From: Pelagibius sp050330205
Lineage (GTDB): Bacteria; Pseudomonadota; Alphaproteobacteria; Kiloniellales; Kiloniellaceae
Length of the DNA stretch: 64,000 nucleotides
Reading direction: 5' to 3'
Assembly (NCBI GenBank): GCA_050330205.1
Contig: JBHJOA010000005.1
Span: 53,194 to 117,193 of the forward strand
In this document: in pieces, positions 1 to 8,198 of the stretch
Position numbering within the stretch: the first letter of the stretch is position 1
How the letters are laid out: every line of letters begins with the position of its first letter
Translations under genes and position numbers: made by a program
Notes under the pieces: generated by a model
What the model saw: only the letters and a program-made list of their open reading frames with translations
The model's database searches: none
Told to the model about the DNA's origin: nothing

Positions 1-1
1 C

Positions 2-91
2 ATCATCGAGCGCATGGAGGAAGAGGGCTTGATCACAGCCGCGAACCACGTGGGCAAACGCGAAGTCCTGCCGCCGGGCGGTGAGGGATGA
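2..91 (+). CDS. ftsK: DNA translocase FtsK, C-terminal end (partial)
   Basis: An open frame enters from the left edge and stops at the TGA at 89-91. The 29 visible residues, including ERMEEEGLI and NHVGKREVL, match the end of the winged-helix gamma domain of FtsK. That domain reads KOPS sequences and directs the septal DNA pump toward dif during chromosome segregation. The next gene starts at 88 inside an ATGA overlap, so the two are probably translationally coupled. The order ftsK-lolA-xthA is common in alphaproteobacteria and supports the call. Only the last few percent of the protein is present, so nothing can be said about the membrane or motor domains. Confidence 0.85.
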   Translation: MIERMEEEGLITAANHVGKREVLPPGGEG

Positions 92-771
92 GCCGCGCCG
101 CCCGGCTGCGGCGTGCGCTGCCGGCCGCGCTCGGACTCTGCGCCGCGCTGCTCGCCGTGCTGCCGGCGGCGGCCGCGGGTCCCACCCAGATCGCCGCCCA
201 GGCCGGCCGGCTGTCGCCCGACGAGGTCGCCGCGCTGACCCGCGTCGAGCGCTACCTGAACGACATCAAGACGATGCAGGCCCGCTTCGTGCAGGTGTCC
301 TCCAATGGCGCCTACGCGGAGGGCGAGGTCTATCTGGACCGCCCGGGCCAGATGCGCTTCGACTACGATCCGCCGACGCCGGTGCTGATCATCGCCAACG
401 GCCTCTCGCTGCTCTACTACGACAAGGAACTGAAGCAGGCGACCTTCCTGCCGCTGTGGGAGACGCCGCTGTGGTTCCTCATCCGCGAAGAAGTGCGCTT
501 CGACGACAACGTCGATATCCTCGGCATCGAGGAGGCGCTGGGCACCCTGCGCATGACCCTGCGCGACCCCGAGGCACCGGACGGCGGCGAGGTCACCCTG
601 GTGTTCTCCGACGAGCCTCTGGCCCTGAGAAAGTGGGAGCTGGTCGACCCGCAGGGCATCGCCACCCAGGTTTCGCTGGTGAACCCGGTCTACGGCGGCC
701 GGATCGACTCCGACCTGTTCGAGTACCGCGATCTCGAGATCTATCGCGGCGGACGACAGCCCAACCAGTAG
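88..771 (+). CDS. lolA: Outer-membrane lipoprotein carrier protein LolA
   Basis: The 227-residue protein has an N-terminal signal peptide (Arg-rich start, Leu/Ala-rich core, probable cleavage after the AAAA run near residue 30). The mature part looks LolA-like: it begins with a helix and the motif MQARFVQ, then YAEGEVYLDRPGQMRFDY, the hallmark of the periplasmic carrier that ferries lipoproteins from LolCDE to the outer membrane. Length is normal for the family. The ATG overlaps the ftsK stop (ATGA), fixing the start. No LolB is visible nearby, as is usual in alphaproteobacteria. A short CCCGC-TTT-GCGGG hairpin at 802-814 follows the gene and may attenuate transcription. The identification rests on motif and synteny. 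Confidence 0.9.
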   Translation: MSRAARLRRALPAALGLCAALLAVLPAAAAGPTQIAAQAGRLSPDEVAALTRVERYLNDIKTMQARFVQVSSNGAYAEGEVYLDRPGQMRFDYDPPTPVLIIANGLSLLYYDKELKQATFLPLWETPLWFLIREEVRFDDNVDILGIEEALGTLRMTLRDPEAPDGGEVTLVFSDEPLALRKWELVDPQGIATQVSLVNPVYGGRIDSDLFEYRDLEIYRGGRQPNQ

Positions 772-853
772 ACGGCGGGCCGCGCGCCGGCGCAACCCAG
801 CCCCGCTTTGCGGGCGCTTGTCAGCGGCTCGGTGCGGCGCTACCTAGACGCTT

Positions 854-1672
854 ATGACCGAAATCGCTCCCCTGCCGCTGGTCGGCGTGCCTGCCTGCGT
901 GCGCGATGTCGACGGACAGCCGTTCCATACCGTCGGCGATAAGTATGTGCGCGCGCTCGCAGTCTCGGCTGGCGTGGCGCCGCTGATGATCCCCTCGCTC
1001 GGCGAGGACCTGGTCGACCTGCGCCGGTTGCTGAGCACCCTCGACGGCGTGATGATGACCGGCAGCCCCTCGAACGTTCATCCCAGCCACTACGGCCAGG
1101 TGGAGACGCCGGAGGCGGAGCCCTTCGACCCGGCGCGCGATTCCACCAGCCTGGCGCTGATCCGCCTGGCGCTGGCCGAGGGCGTGCCGCTGCTCGCCAT
1201 CTGCCGCGGCTACCAGGAGCTGAACGTGGCCCTCGGCGGCACGCTGCACACCCGGGTTCACGAGCAGCCCGGCCGCATGGATCACCGCCGCCCGCAGCAT
1301 CCCGAGCTGGATGTGCAGTACGGGCCGCGCCATCCGGTGACGCTGCGGGCCGGGGGACCGCTGGCGGCTCTGGCCGCGACGGCGGGGATCGACGGCCCTC
1401 TGATGGTGAACTCGCTGCACTGGCAGGGCCTCGACCGGCTTGCCGAAGGCCTCGTCGTCGAGGCCGAGGCGGAGGACGGCACGCCGGAAGCGGTCAGCGT
1501 CCGGGGCGCCCGGGCCTTCGCGCTGGGCGTCCAGTGGCATCCGGAATACAAGGCCTGGGAGAATCCCTTTTCGCGCCAGCTCTTCGCCGCCTTCGGGGCG
1601 GCGGCGCGGGCGCGGGCGGCCGCCCGGCGCTCCGAATCCGTGTTCCCGGTGGCGGCGCTGGGGCAGGCCTGA
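854..1672 (+). CDS. Class I glutamine amidotransferase-like hydrolase (PuuD family)
   Basis: A 272-residue class I glutamine amidotransferase-fold protein. The nucleophile elbow is LAICRGYQELN with Cys117, and the His229-Pro-Glu231 of VQWHPEY completes the triad. The segment after the elbow, with GGTLHTRVHEQ and DHR, is typical of gamma-glutamyl-gamma-aminobutyrate hydrolases (PuuD, peptidase C26), which cleave gamma-glutamyl-GABA in putrescine catabolism. No other puu gene is in the window, so the physiological substrate is uncertain. The gene is a single unit 82 nt after lolA and is followed by a strong hairpin. The C-terminal 25 residues are Ala/Arg-rich and probably disordered. Confidence 0.85.
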   Translation: MTEIAPLPLVGVPACVRDVDGQPFHTVGDKYVRALAVSAGVAPLMIPSLGEDLVDLRRLLSTLDGVMMTGSPSNVHPSHYGQVETPEAEPFDPARDSTSLALIRLALAEGVPLLAICRGYQELNVALGGTLHTRVHEQPGRMDHRRPQHPELDVQYGPRHPVTLRAGGPLAALAATAGIDGPLMVNSLHWQGLDRLAEGLVVEAEAEDGTPEAVSVRGARAFALGVQWHPEYKAWENPFSRQLFAAFGAAARARAAARRSESVFPVAALGQA

Positions 1673-2118
1673 GGCGCTCAACCGGGTCCGTGACCGGCGG
1701 TGGGAGGATTCCCACCCGCCAAGCCGGTCGGACGAGGCCGGTTCCGCACCTCTGTGCAAGTTTTTGCGGATTCGCGAGAATCGTCACCGGCAGCGAAGAA
1801 GTGTGATTGCAAACGCGGCGAACGGTCCTAAATTAGAGTGCAGAAGCCGGCGCCGCAAAGTCGCCGGCCCTTGCGGAAGGATGCATTCCCCTGCCTTCCT
1901 TTCGCGTCTCCGCGGAGAAATGGAGCGCCCGGATCCCCCCCGACCGGGCGTTCCTCTCTCCGGCCCCCGGAATCGGGGATTCCTGTACCTCCGCGCTTCA
2001 AACTGCCCAATGAATTCCTTGGCTTGCCAGGCGTCGGTAAATTCATTACGAAACTGGAACGAATGCGGTAGAGACATTTCGTATCCGGAATGACCCTCCG
2101 CGCCCGCCTGGAGCGCCC
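1673..2118. other. 446-bp non-coding gap with several hairpins
   Basis: No credible gene is seen between the amidotransferase and xthA. The stretch is less GC-rich in places and carries at least four inverted repeats: 1692-1729 (nested, see terminator entry), 1846-1852 with 1862-1868 (GCCGGCG/CGCCGGC), 1926-1932 with 1944-1950 (CGCCCGG/CCGGGCG, followed by a pyrimidine run), and 1969-1974 with 1978-1983 (GGAATC/GATTCC). A small structured RNA or a long xthA leader is possible but is not shown by the sequence alone. Confidence 0.5.
1692..1729 (+). terminator. Probable hairpin terminator after the PuuD-family gene
   Basis: GGTGGGA (1699-1705) pairs perfectly with TCCCACC (1710-1716) across a GGAT loop. 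The stem extends with GGC/GCC around one bulged C. An outer GACCGGC/GCCGGTC pairing (1692-1698, 1723-1729) competes with the lower stem. There is no immediate T run; a run of five T comes about 30 nt later. It sits 20 nt after the stop codon at 1672. Confidence 0.4.
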
Positions 2119-2910
2119 ATGCCCCTTCGCATCGCCACCTGGAACGTGAACTCCCTGCGCCAGCGCCTCGCCCACCTGGCGCGCTTCTGCGACGACTTCG
2201 CCCCCGACGTGGTCTGCCTGCAGGAGATCAAGGTCTCCAACGACGAGTTTCCGCTGGAAGAGGTGCGCGCGCTCGGCTTTCCGCACGTGGTGGTGCATGG
2301 CCAGAAGGGCTACAACGGCGTCGCCATCCTGTCGCGCCGCCGCCTGACGGCGCCGCGCAAGGACGTCTGGTGCGACCGCGACGACTGCCGCCACGCCGCG
2401 GCCAGCGTCGGCGGCATCGAACTGCACAACTTCTACGTCCCCGCCGGCGGCGACGTTCCGGACCCGGAACAGAATGACAAGTTCGCCCACAAGCTACAGT
2501 TCCTGACGGAGATGGCGGCCTGGGCGCGCCGCGAGAAGCTCGCCGAGCGCAAGGCCGTCATCGTCGGCGACCTCAACGTGGCGCCGCTGGAGAACGACGT
2601 GTGGAACCACAAGCGCCTGCGCCGCAGCGTCGGCCACACCCCGGTGGAGGCCGAGCACATGGCCCGGCTGTGGACGGCCGGGGAACTGATCGACGTGCCG
2701 CGCCATTTCATTCCGGAGCCGGAATCGCTTTACACCTGGTGGGGCTACCGCTTCCCCCAGGCCTTCGCCAAGGACTACGGCTGGCGCCTCGACCATGTCC
2801 TGGTCACGCCGCCGCTGCGCAAGCGGCTGAAGTCCTTGCAGATCGTCCGCGATACGAGGAGCTGGGAAAGGCCCTCCGACCATGTGCCGGTGATGCTCGA
2901 TCTGGCGTGA
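2119..2910 (+). CDS. xthA: Exodeoxyribonuclease III
   Basis: A 263-residue exonuclease III/AP endonuclease of the EEP superfamily, which cuts abasic sites and resects 3' ends in base excision repair. Family residues are visible in order: WNVNS with Asn9, LQEIK with Glu36, Tyr106 of NFYVPAGG, GDLNVAP with Asp151 and Asn153, WRLDH with Asp225, and SDH with Asp254-His255. The protein is full length and cytosolic. It converges with the methyltransferase on the other strand, and a long imperfect palindrome lies between them. The start is the only ATG that gives the usual MPLRIATWN N-terminus. Confidence 0.95.
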   Translation: MPLRIATWNVNSLRQRLAHLARFCDDFAPDVVCLQEIKVSNDEFPLEEVRALGFPHVVVHGQKGYNGVAILSRRRLTAPRKDVWCDRDDCRHAAASVGGIELHNFYVPAGGDVPDPEQNDKFAHKLQFLTEMAAWARREKLAERKAVIVGDLNVAPLENDVWNHKRLRRSVGHTPVEAEHMARLWTAGELIDVPRHFIPEPESLYTWWGYRFPQAFAKDYGWRLDHVLVTPPLRKRLKSLQIVRDTRSWERPSDHVPVMLDLA

Positions 2911-2927
2911 CGGCCGGGCAGCCGGTG

Positions 2928-2968
2928 TCCGTACGCTGATCCGAGCGATCAGGTCGAACCCGTACGGA
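2928..2968. terminator. Nested palindrome between convergent xthA and methyltransferase
   Basis: TCCGTACG (2928-2935) pairs with CGTACGGA (2961-2968), and inside it CTGATC (2936-2941) pairs with GATCAG (2947-2952). The arms are joined by a one-sided 8-nt bulge. The structure overlaps the last codons of the minus-strand gene and starts 18 nt after the xthA stop, so it could end transcription from both sides. No T run is present, so it is only a candidate. Confidence 0.4.
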
Positions 2969-3449
2969 AGCGGTACATGAAGTAGCGGCCGGGCTGTACG
3001 CCCGGCGGCAGGTCCAGCGCCTCGACCGTCGGAAGATATAGTTCCTGGTCCGAAACGATCACGCCGCCGGGCTGCAGGAACCACGGCAGACGGGTGGAAA
3101 GCATCGCCGCCGTACAGGCATCGCGGACCGCCTTGCCGCTGCCGAGGTCGGCGTGCACCAGGGCGACCGCCCCCGAAAAACGGCGGTGCACCGCGTCGAG
3201 CGTATCCTCGAGCAGCCCCTCAAACAAATGTTTCGCATCCGGAATGCAATCGGGATGGGCGGTGACCTGGCGCTCGAAGACGAAGATCTCTCGGTCGGGG
3301 CAGATCTCGCGCAGGTGATCGTACGTACGTCCGTTGCCGAGGCCGAGCTCGAAGACCGGCCCCGGCAGGTCGCGCAGCGATGCCACGGCGAGATTTAGGC
3401 AGTCGCGCTGCGCCTGGAGACGCCGCAGGAAGCTGTCGAGCCGGCTCAT
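2949..3449 (-). CDS. Class I SAM-dependent methyltransferase, small
   Basis: A 166-residue protein with a glycine-rich SAM-binding motif, ELGLGNGRTYDHL, at about residues 34-46. Next come an acidic strand end (IFVFERQ) and the segment ALVHADLGSG, as in class I Rossmann methyltransferases. It has no extra substrate domain, so the acceptor cannot be predicted. It is the third gene of a minus-strand group with an ABC transporter (4022-6730) and a cyclic-nucleotide-binding protein (3499-3948), 49 nt downstream of the latter. Co-transcription is likely. I recognise the fold, not the specific function. Confidence 0.75.
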   Translation of the reverse strand: MSRLDSFLRRLQAQRDCLNLAVASLRDLPGPVFELGLGNGRTYDHLREICPDREIFVFERQVTAHPDCIPDAKHLFEGLLEDTLDAVHRRFSGAVALVHADLGSGKAVRDACTAAMLSTRLPWFLQPGGVIVSDQELYLPTVEALDLPPGVQPGRYFMYRFRTGST

Positions 3450-3498
3450 GCCGGCCCCGGCCGAAAACGCCGGCCGGCCGCAGAAGCCGGTGATCGCG

Positions 3499-3948
3499 TC
3501 ATCGCGCCGCCTGGACCTGGCGCAGTTGGGCGGTGGTCTGCTCCAGGCGATGCGCCAGCACCCGCATGATCTCCACCCCCATCTCGGGGAAGTCCATGAG
3601 CATGCGCAGGAACAGGTCGGCGGTGATCTTCAAGGTCGTCAGTTCGGTCTGGGCCTGGACCGTCGCGGTGCGCGGAATGTCGCAGAGAATGGCGATCTCG
3701 CCGATGATCTCGTTTTCCGACAGCGCCGCCACCCGCAGCGGGCCTCCCTCGCTTTCGATCAGGATGTCGGCCGTTCCCTTGAGGACGATGAAGGCCGCAT
3801 CACCCCGCTCCCCCTGGCTGAACAGCACCTGGCCGGGGCGATAGGTCACCCTCTCGCTGGCAAAAGCCATGAGCTTAAGCTTGGCCGGCTCGATCTTCGC
3901 GAAGATCGGAATGCGCCGCAGGATTTCCACCTCCTGGTCGATGCTCAT
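3499..3948 (-). CDS. Stand-alone cyclic-nucleotide-binding domain protein
   Basis: A 149-residue protein consisting almost wholly of a Crp-type cyclic-nucleotide-binding domain. The phosphate-binding cassette, GEIAILCDIPRTAT at residues 83-96, keeps the Gly-Glu, Pro and Arg of cAMP/cGMP-binding members. There is no helix-turn-helix: the chain ends with the C helix, so it is not a transcription factor by itself. It probably senses cAMP (a cyclase lies at 18.2-19.6 kb) and acts on a partner. It sits between the ABC transporter and the methyltransferase on the same strand. An AAGGAAAAGG ribosome-binding stretch precedes the ATG at 3948. Confidence 0.8.
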   Translation of the reverse strand: MSIDQEVEILRRIPIFAKIEPAKLKLMAFASERVTYRPGQVLFSQGERGDAAFIVLKGTADILIESEGGPLRVAALSENEIIGEIAILCDIPRTATVQAQTELTTLKITADLFLRMLMDFPEMGVEIMRVLAHRLEQTTAQLRQVQAAR

Positions 3949-4021
3949 GGCCTTTTCCTTCTAGCCTTCCCTTTGTTGATCGTTCCCGTCGCCGCCCTCA
4001 GGGGACCGCTGACCGCGGACG

Positions 4022-6730
4022 CTACTCCGCCGCAACCAGTCCCTTGAAGGCCGAGTCGCGCCGGGTGAGTTCGTCGTAGCTGCCCTGTTCGACCAGGCGA
4101 CCGTCGCGCATCACCAGAATGGAGTCAAAGTGCACCGCCATCTCCGGGCGCTGCAGGGTCCAGATCACGCCCTTGTCGCGGCGCAGGTCGAGGATGCGCC
4201 GCACCAGGCGGGTCTGGCTGCTGCCGTCGAGCACCGAGAGAGCCTCGTTGACCACCAGGATGTCGGGCCGCTTGAGCAGCGCGCGGGCGAGCGCCAGCTT
4301 CTGGCGCTGGGCGCCGTTCAGCCGTCCGCCGCCGACGCCGACGTTGTAGTTGAGACCGACCTCGATGACCGCCTCGCGCAGGTCCAGGTCGTCGACCGCC
4401 TCGGCGAGCGCGTCGCCGACGATCTGCTCGGCACCGGCCTGGCCGAAAGCCAGCCGCCCGAAGAGGATGTTGTCCTGCAGCGAGGCGGCCGCGTTGTAGG
4501 CGTCGGCACGGTAGAACTCCACCGCCTCCGGCGAATCGCGCTCCAGGCGCTCGGCGAGGCGCCGGTGCGCCTCGACCAGTCGCTCCGCCATGCGGTCGTC
4601 GATCAGGCCGAGGCGGTGGCGCGCTTCGACATAGTTGAACGGCAGGCCGAGCAACAGCTGTCGCGCCGCATCGTCGAGCGCCGCGACCCCGGCGTTCTCC
4701 ACCCGTGTGACGATGGTGCGGAACTCGGGCAGATCGTCGTCGCCGATGAAGCTGAACTGCTCGAAGAAAGGATGGCCGGGGGGCAGATCGGCGAAGATCT
4801 CCACCATGGTCTTGGCGATCGCCACGCCCATGCCGATCAGATCCCCGGTCAGGCCCTCCTCGGCCAGCACCTCGGCGACCGCGGGGTTGCTGGCCAGCGC
4901 CGCCGAGGCGAAGGCCGGCGTGCGCGGCGTGCCGAACAGCAGGTTCTCCGCCACGCTGGCATTGGGGTTGTAGCTGTCCTCGGCAAAGCGCACGACCAGG
5001 GAATCGTTGCCGTTGTCGCGCAGCCGCTCGATCAGCGCGCGGCGCGCCCGCAGAATGCCCTCGGCCAGGTCCGGCCGGCGCAGCGGATCGATGGTTCCGG
5101 TGAGACCGAAGCGATAGACGTCGTTGGTCAGCTCGACCACGCCCAGCACCTCGATGAGGCGCCCGGTGATGTCTTCCGCGCCGGTGGCGCCGGCGGCCTC
5201 GTAGTCGATCCAGTCGGCGTTGATGTCGTAGTCGGGGTTGCCGGCACGTCGCGCCTCGGCGAGGTCGAATGCCGTTGCCGCCGTTTCCGCTTCCGCCGGG
5301 CGCAGTGGCCGGTGCTTCAGACCGTAGAGCAGGTTGTCGCGCAGCGAGCCGGCGAAATGATAGGCGCTCTGGCCCACGTAGCCGATGCGCCGACCCGTCG
5401 TCGCCGCCGGCAGGCGATCGATGTCGCGTCCGCCGACGCGCAGGCTGCCGGAGCTGGGTGCCATCAGGCCTGCCAGCAGGTAGCTCAGCTGGTCCATGCC
5501 GCTGCCGCTCTGGCCGACGACGGCGACCTTGTCGGCGACGCCGAAGGAGAAGCTCACCGCGCGCAGCACCGGCAGATCGTTCTCGTCCAGCAGGGTCAGT
5601 GCCGAGGCCGTAATGTCCCCCTCGAACGGCGGCCCGGGCTCGTTGTCCGGCGACTGCCGCGCCGGGTCGATGAGCTGCGCCACCTGGAACTGGTCGATCA
5701 CCTGCTCGTACTTGATCTGCACATCGAGGCGCTGCTGATCCCAGTCGATCAGTTCCTTGATCGGCGAGGGAAGATCCTTGTAGGCGGCGATCACCGCCAC
5801 CAGGGCACCGATATCGAGGTGGCCCGAGATGGCCAGCAGGCCGCCACCGGCGTAGAACACGAAGGGAGTCACCTGCGCCAGCAGGTTGTTCAGGAATTTG
5901 ACGAAGAACTTTCGCTGATAGATCTCGAAGCGAATGCTGAAGATGCGGCCCAGGCGCGCGCTCAAGTCCGCGCGTTCCAAATTTGTCGTGTCGTGGGCCT
6001 GCACCTCGACGCCGCCGTCGATGATCTCGCCGATGCGCCCGGCCAGCTGGCGGGCGGTCAACTGACGTTCGCGCCCGAGTTCGAGGATGCGCCGGCGCAG
6101 GCGCGGGATCAGGTAGGACTGGAACATCACCACGCCCGCCGCGACGAGGCCGAGCCAGACCGACTGCACCATGATGAACAGCAGCGCGGTGAGCGCCTGG
6201 CCGCCGAGAAACAGCGGCGTGGCGAAAGCGTCGCCGATGAAGCCGCCGAGCGGCTCCACCTCGTCCTTGATCATGGTCGCCATTTCCGACGGCTTCACCC
6301 GCTTCAGATGCGGCAGCGGAAAGCGCAGGATGCGGTCGGCGAGTTCGAAGCGCAGGCGCCGCAGCAGGCGCTCGCCCATGCGGCCCTTGCGGGTGTTGAT
6401 CACCAGCTTGAACAGCCCGTTGACCAGCACCAGCGCCAGGAACGTGAAGCTGAGCGCCAGCAGCATGTCGGGCTGCACCAGATCGAAGCCGTCGAACAGC
6501 GTCACCGGACGGCCGAAGAGGGCCTCGCCGAAGGGCAACTCGAACTGCAGATACGACTGGGTCGCCCCCGGCTGCTCGAAGCCGTGACCCTGGATGCCCT
6601 GGTTGACGATCTGCTTGGGCAGGTTGAGGGAGAGGTAGTAGAACGGCAGCGAGGCCAGCACCAGCAACAGGATGGTGAACTGCTCAGGCCGGCTGTGGCG
6701 CCAGACATACTTGAATATGTTAGGTTCCAT
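4022..6730 (-). CDS. ABC transporter with degenerate, expanded nucleotide-binding domain
   Basis: 902 residues from the ATG at 6730 (preceded by GAGGG); a GTG at 6748 would add six. The N-terminal ~350 residues are an exporter-type membrane domain with five or six hydrophobic segments. The ATPase domain is abnormal. Walker A reads GQSGSGMD near 406-413 (Lys to Met, Ser/Thr to Asp), the signature is LNGAQ, Walker B is ILVVNE (Asp to Asn) and the switch His is Gln (TLQR). About 350 residues separate the Q-loop (near 454) from the signature, instead of about 50. This stretch holds three copies of the post-Q-loop motif: FAGSLRDNLLYG, NASVAENLLFG and AASLQDNILFG. ATP hydrolysis by this chain is unlikely. 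It heads a minus-strand group with a cNMP-binding protein and a methyltransferase. Confidence 0.85.
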   Translation of the reverse strand: MEPNIFKYVWRHSRPEQFTILLLVLASLPFYYLSLNLPKQIVNQGIQGHGFEQPGATQSYLQFELPFGEALFGRPVTLFDGFDLVQPDMLLALSFTFLALVLVNGLFKLVINTRKGRMGERLLRRLRFELADRILRFPLPHLKRVKPSEMATMIKDEVEPLGGFIGDAFATPLFLGGQALTALLFIMVQSVWLGLVAAGVVMFQSYLIPRLRRRILELGRERQLTARQLAGRIGEIIDGGVEVQAHDTTNLERADLSARLGRIFSIRFEIYQRKFFVKFLNNLLAQVTPFVFYAGGGLLAISGHLDIGALVAVIAAYKDLPSPIKELIDWDQQRLDVQIKYEQVIDQFQVAQLIDPARQSPDNEPGPPFEGDITASALTLLDENDLPVLRAVSFSFGVADKVAVVGQSGSGMDQLSYLLAGLMAPSSGSLRVGGRDIDRLPAATTGRRIGYVGQSAYHFAGSLRDNLLYGLKHRPLRPAEAETAATAFDLAEARRAGNPDYDINADWIDYEAAGATGAEDITGRLIEVLGVVELTNDVYRFGLTGTIDPLRRPDLAEGILRARRALIERLRDNGNDSLVVRFAEDSYNPNASVAENLLFGTPRTPAFASAALASNPAVAEVLAEEGLTGDLIGMGVAIAKTMVEIFADLPPGHPFFEQFSFIGDDDLPEFRTIVTRVENAGVAALDDAARQLLLGLPFNYVEARHRLGLIDDRMAERLVEAHRRLAERLERDSPEAVEFYRADAYNAAASLQDNILFGRLAFGQAGAEQIVGDALAEAVDDLDLREAVIEVGLNYNVGVGGGRLNGAQRQKLALARALLKRPDILVVNEALSVLDGSSQTRLVRRILDLRRDKGVIWTLQRPEMAVHFDSILVMRDGRLVEQGSYDELTRRDSAFKGLVAAE

Positions 6731-6968
6731 GCACCCTCTTCGCCGCACCGCGCCACCCCCGCGCCGTGGCGCGACACCGGGGGAAGGGGCGCGGCGGCCA
6801 CTCGCGTCTGCCGCAACTTAGAGCATGATCGGCAGGAAATGAATATGCCGAAAGGGCGCCATTCCGGGCCCTCGGCGCCGCCCGCCGGGGCCGGACAGAC
6901 GCCCCTTTCCGGCGCGGGCCGGCCTGTGCCATAGTCCCGCGGCGGTCGGCGGAGAGGGAGAAGTCGCC

Positions 6969-8198
6969 ATGCGGGACGGTCGCAGGGGCAAGCGCGTCCT
7001 CATCTACAGCCACGACAGCTTCGGCCTGGGCCACCTGCGGCGCTGCCGCGAGATCGCCCATACCCTGGCCGACGCTCACAAGTCGCTTTCGGTTCTGATC
7101 CTCTCGGGGTCGCCGATCATCGGCTCCTTCGACTTCCGCTCTCGGGTCGATTTCGTGCGGGTGCCCGGGGTCATCAAGCTGCGCAACGGCGATTACACCT
7201 CCCTGGCGCTGCACATCGACGTCGAGCAGACCATGGCGATGCGGGCCTCGATCATCGAGCACACCGCCGAGGTCTTCGACCCCGACCTCTTCATCGTCGA
7301 CAAGGAACCGCTCGGCCTGCGCGGCGAGGTCGAAGCCACCCTGGCGATGCTGCGCGAGCGCGGCACGCCCTGCGTCCTCGGCCTGCGCGACGTGATGGAC
7401 GAACCAGGTCTGCTGGCGCCGGAATGGGAGCGCAAGCAGGTGGTCCCCGCGCTGCAGCGCTATTTCGACGCCATCTGGGTCTACGGCCTGCCGCAGATCT
7501 GCGACCCGCTGGAGGGGATCGAGCTGCCGGATTCGGTGCGCAAGAAGATGACCTATACTGGCTATCTGAAGCGCCATCTGCCGCGCGTGCGCCCCCATGT
7601 GACGCTGGAGAAGATCGAAGACCCCTTCCTGCTGGTCACCGTCGGCGGCGGCGGCGACGGCGAGGCCATCATCGACTGGGTCCTGCGCGCCTACGAGGCC
7701 GACCCCAATCAGCCGCATCCGGCGCTCCTGGTGCTCGGCCCCTTCATGAACAGCGAGGCACAGGGCGACTTCCAGTCGCGCGCCGCGAAGCTGGACAACG
7801 TCGAGACCGTGACCTTCGAAACCCACCTGGAAAGCCTGATGGACCGCGCCGTCGGCGTGGTCTGCATGGGCGGCTACAACACCTTCTGCGAGGTGCTGTC
7901 GTTCGACAAGCGCGCGCTCGTCATCCCGCGCACGGAGCCGCGCATGGAGCAGCACATCCGCGCCTCGCGGGCGCAGGACCTGGGCCTGGTGCGCATGCTG
8001 CGCGACGACGGCCGGCGCGACGCCCAGCTGATGGCCACCGCCCTGCGCAACCTGCCGCAGCAGCGCCTGCCCTCGGAAGTCGTGGTGCCGGGCCTCCTCG
8101 ACGGTCCCGCCAACATGGTGCGGCTGGCCAACTACTGGCTGAAACACGGCGGCCGGCAACTCAGCCTCGCAGAGTCGCGCAGCAAGGGACGGCTGTGA
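6969..8198 (+). CDS. MurG-like glycosyltransferase (COG4671-type), copy 1
   Basis: A 409-residue soluble GT-B-fold protein. The N-terminus has VLIYSHDSFGLGHLRRC, the glycine/histidine loop of MurG-like transferases that act on soluble or lipid-linked acceptors. The C-terminal domain has VTVGGGGDG and CMGGYNTFCEVL, the nucleotide-sugar binding region, followed by PRTEPRMEQHIRA. It opens a plus-strand operon of seven genes, divergent from the ABC transporter gene; GGAGAGGGAG lies upstream of the ATG. The fifth gene of the operon is a distant homologue. Donor and acceptor are unknown. The last codons overlap the next gene's GTG. Confidence 0.8.
   Translation: MRDGRRGKRVLIYSHDSFGLGHLRRCREIAHTLADAHKSLSVLILSGSPIIGSFDFRSRVDFVRVPGVIKLRNGDYTSLALHIDVEQTMAMRASIIEHTAEVFDPDLFIVDKEPLGLRGEVEATLAMLRERGTPCVLGLRDVMDEPGLLAPEWERKQVVPALQRYFDAIWVYGLPQICDPLEGIELPDSVRKKMTYTGYLKRHLPRVRPHVTLEKIEDPFLLVTVGGGGDGEAIIDWVLRAYEADPNQPHPALLVLGPFMNSEAQGDFQSRAAKLDNVETVTFETHLESLMDRAVGVVCMGGYNTFCEVLSFDKRALVIPRTEPRMEQHIRASRAQDLGLVRMLRDDGRRDAQLMATALRNLPQQRLPSEVVVPGLLDGPANMVRLANYWLKHGGRQLSLAESRSKGRL

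Noticed and set aside
802..814. CCCGC-TTT-GCGGG hairpin after lolA as a terminator
   Set aside because: Only a five-base stem with no T run; too weak to list as a terminator.
2054..2080. GGAAC followed by a CGTA, resembling an EcfG-type promoter before xthA
   Set aside because: The spacing is 19 nt, not 16-17, and the -10 half is a poor match to CGTT.
4130..6934. Very long open frame antisense to the ABC transporter gene (and similar ones opposite leuS, the Dpp ATPase and others)
   Set aside because: High-GC codon bias creates open antisense frames. The product is rich in Arg, Gly, His and Ala and lacks any recognisable motif, while the sense strand has clear family motifs.
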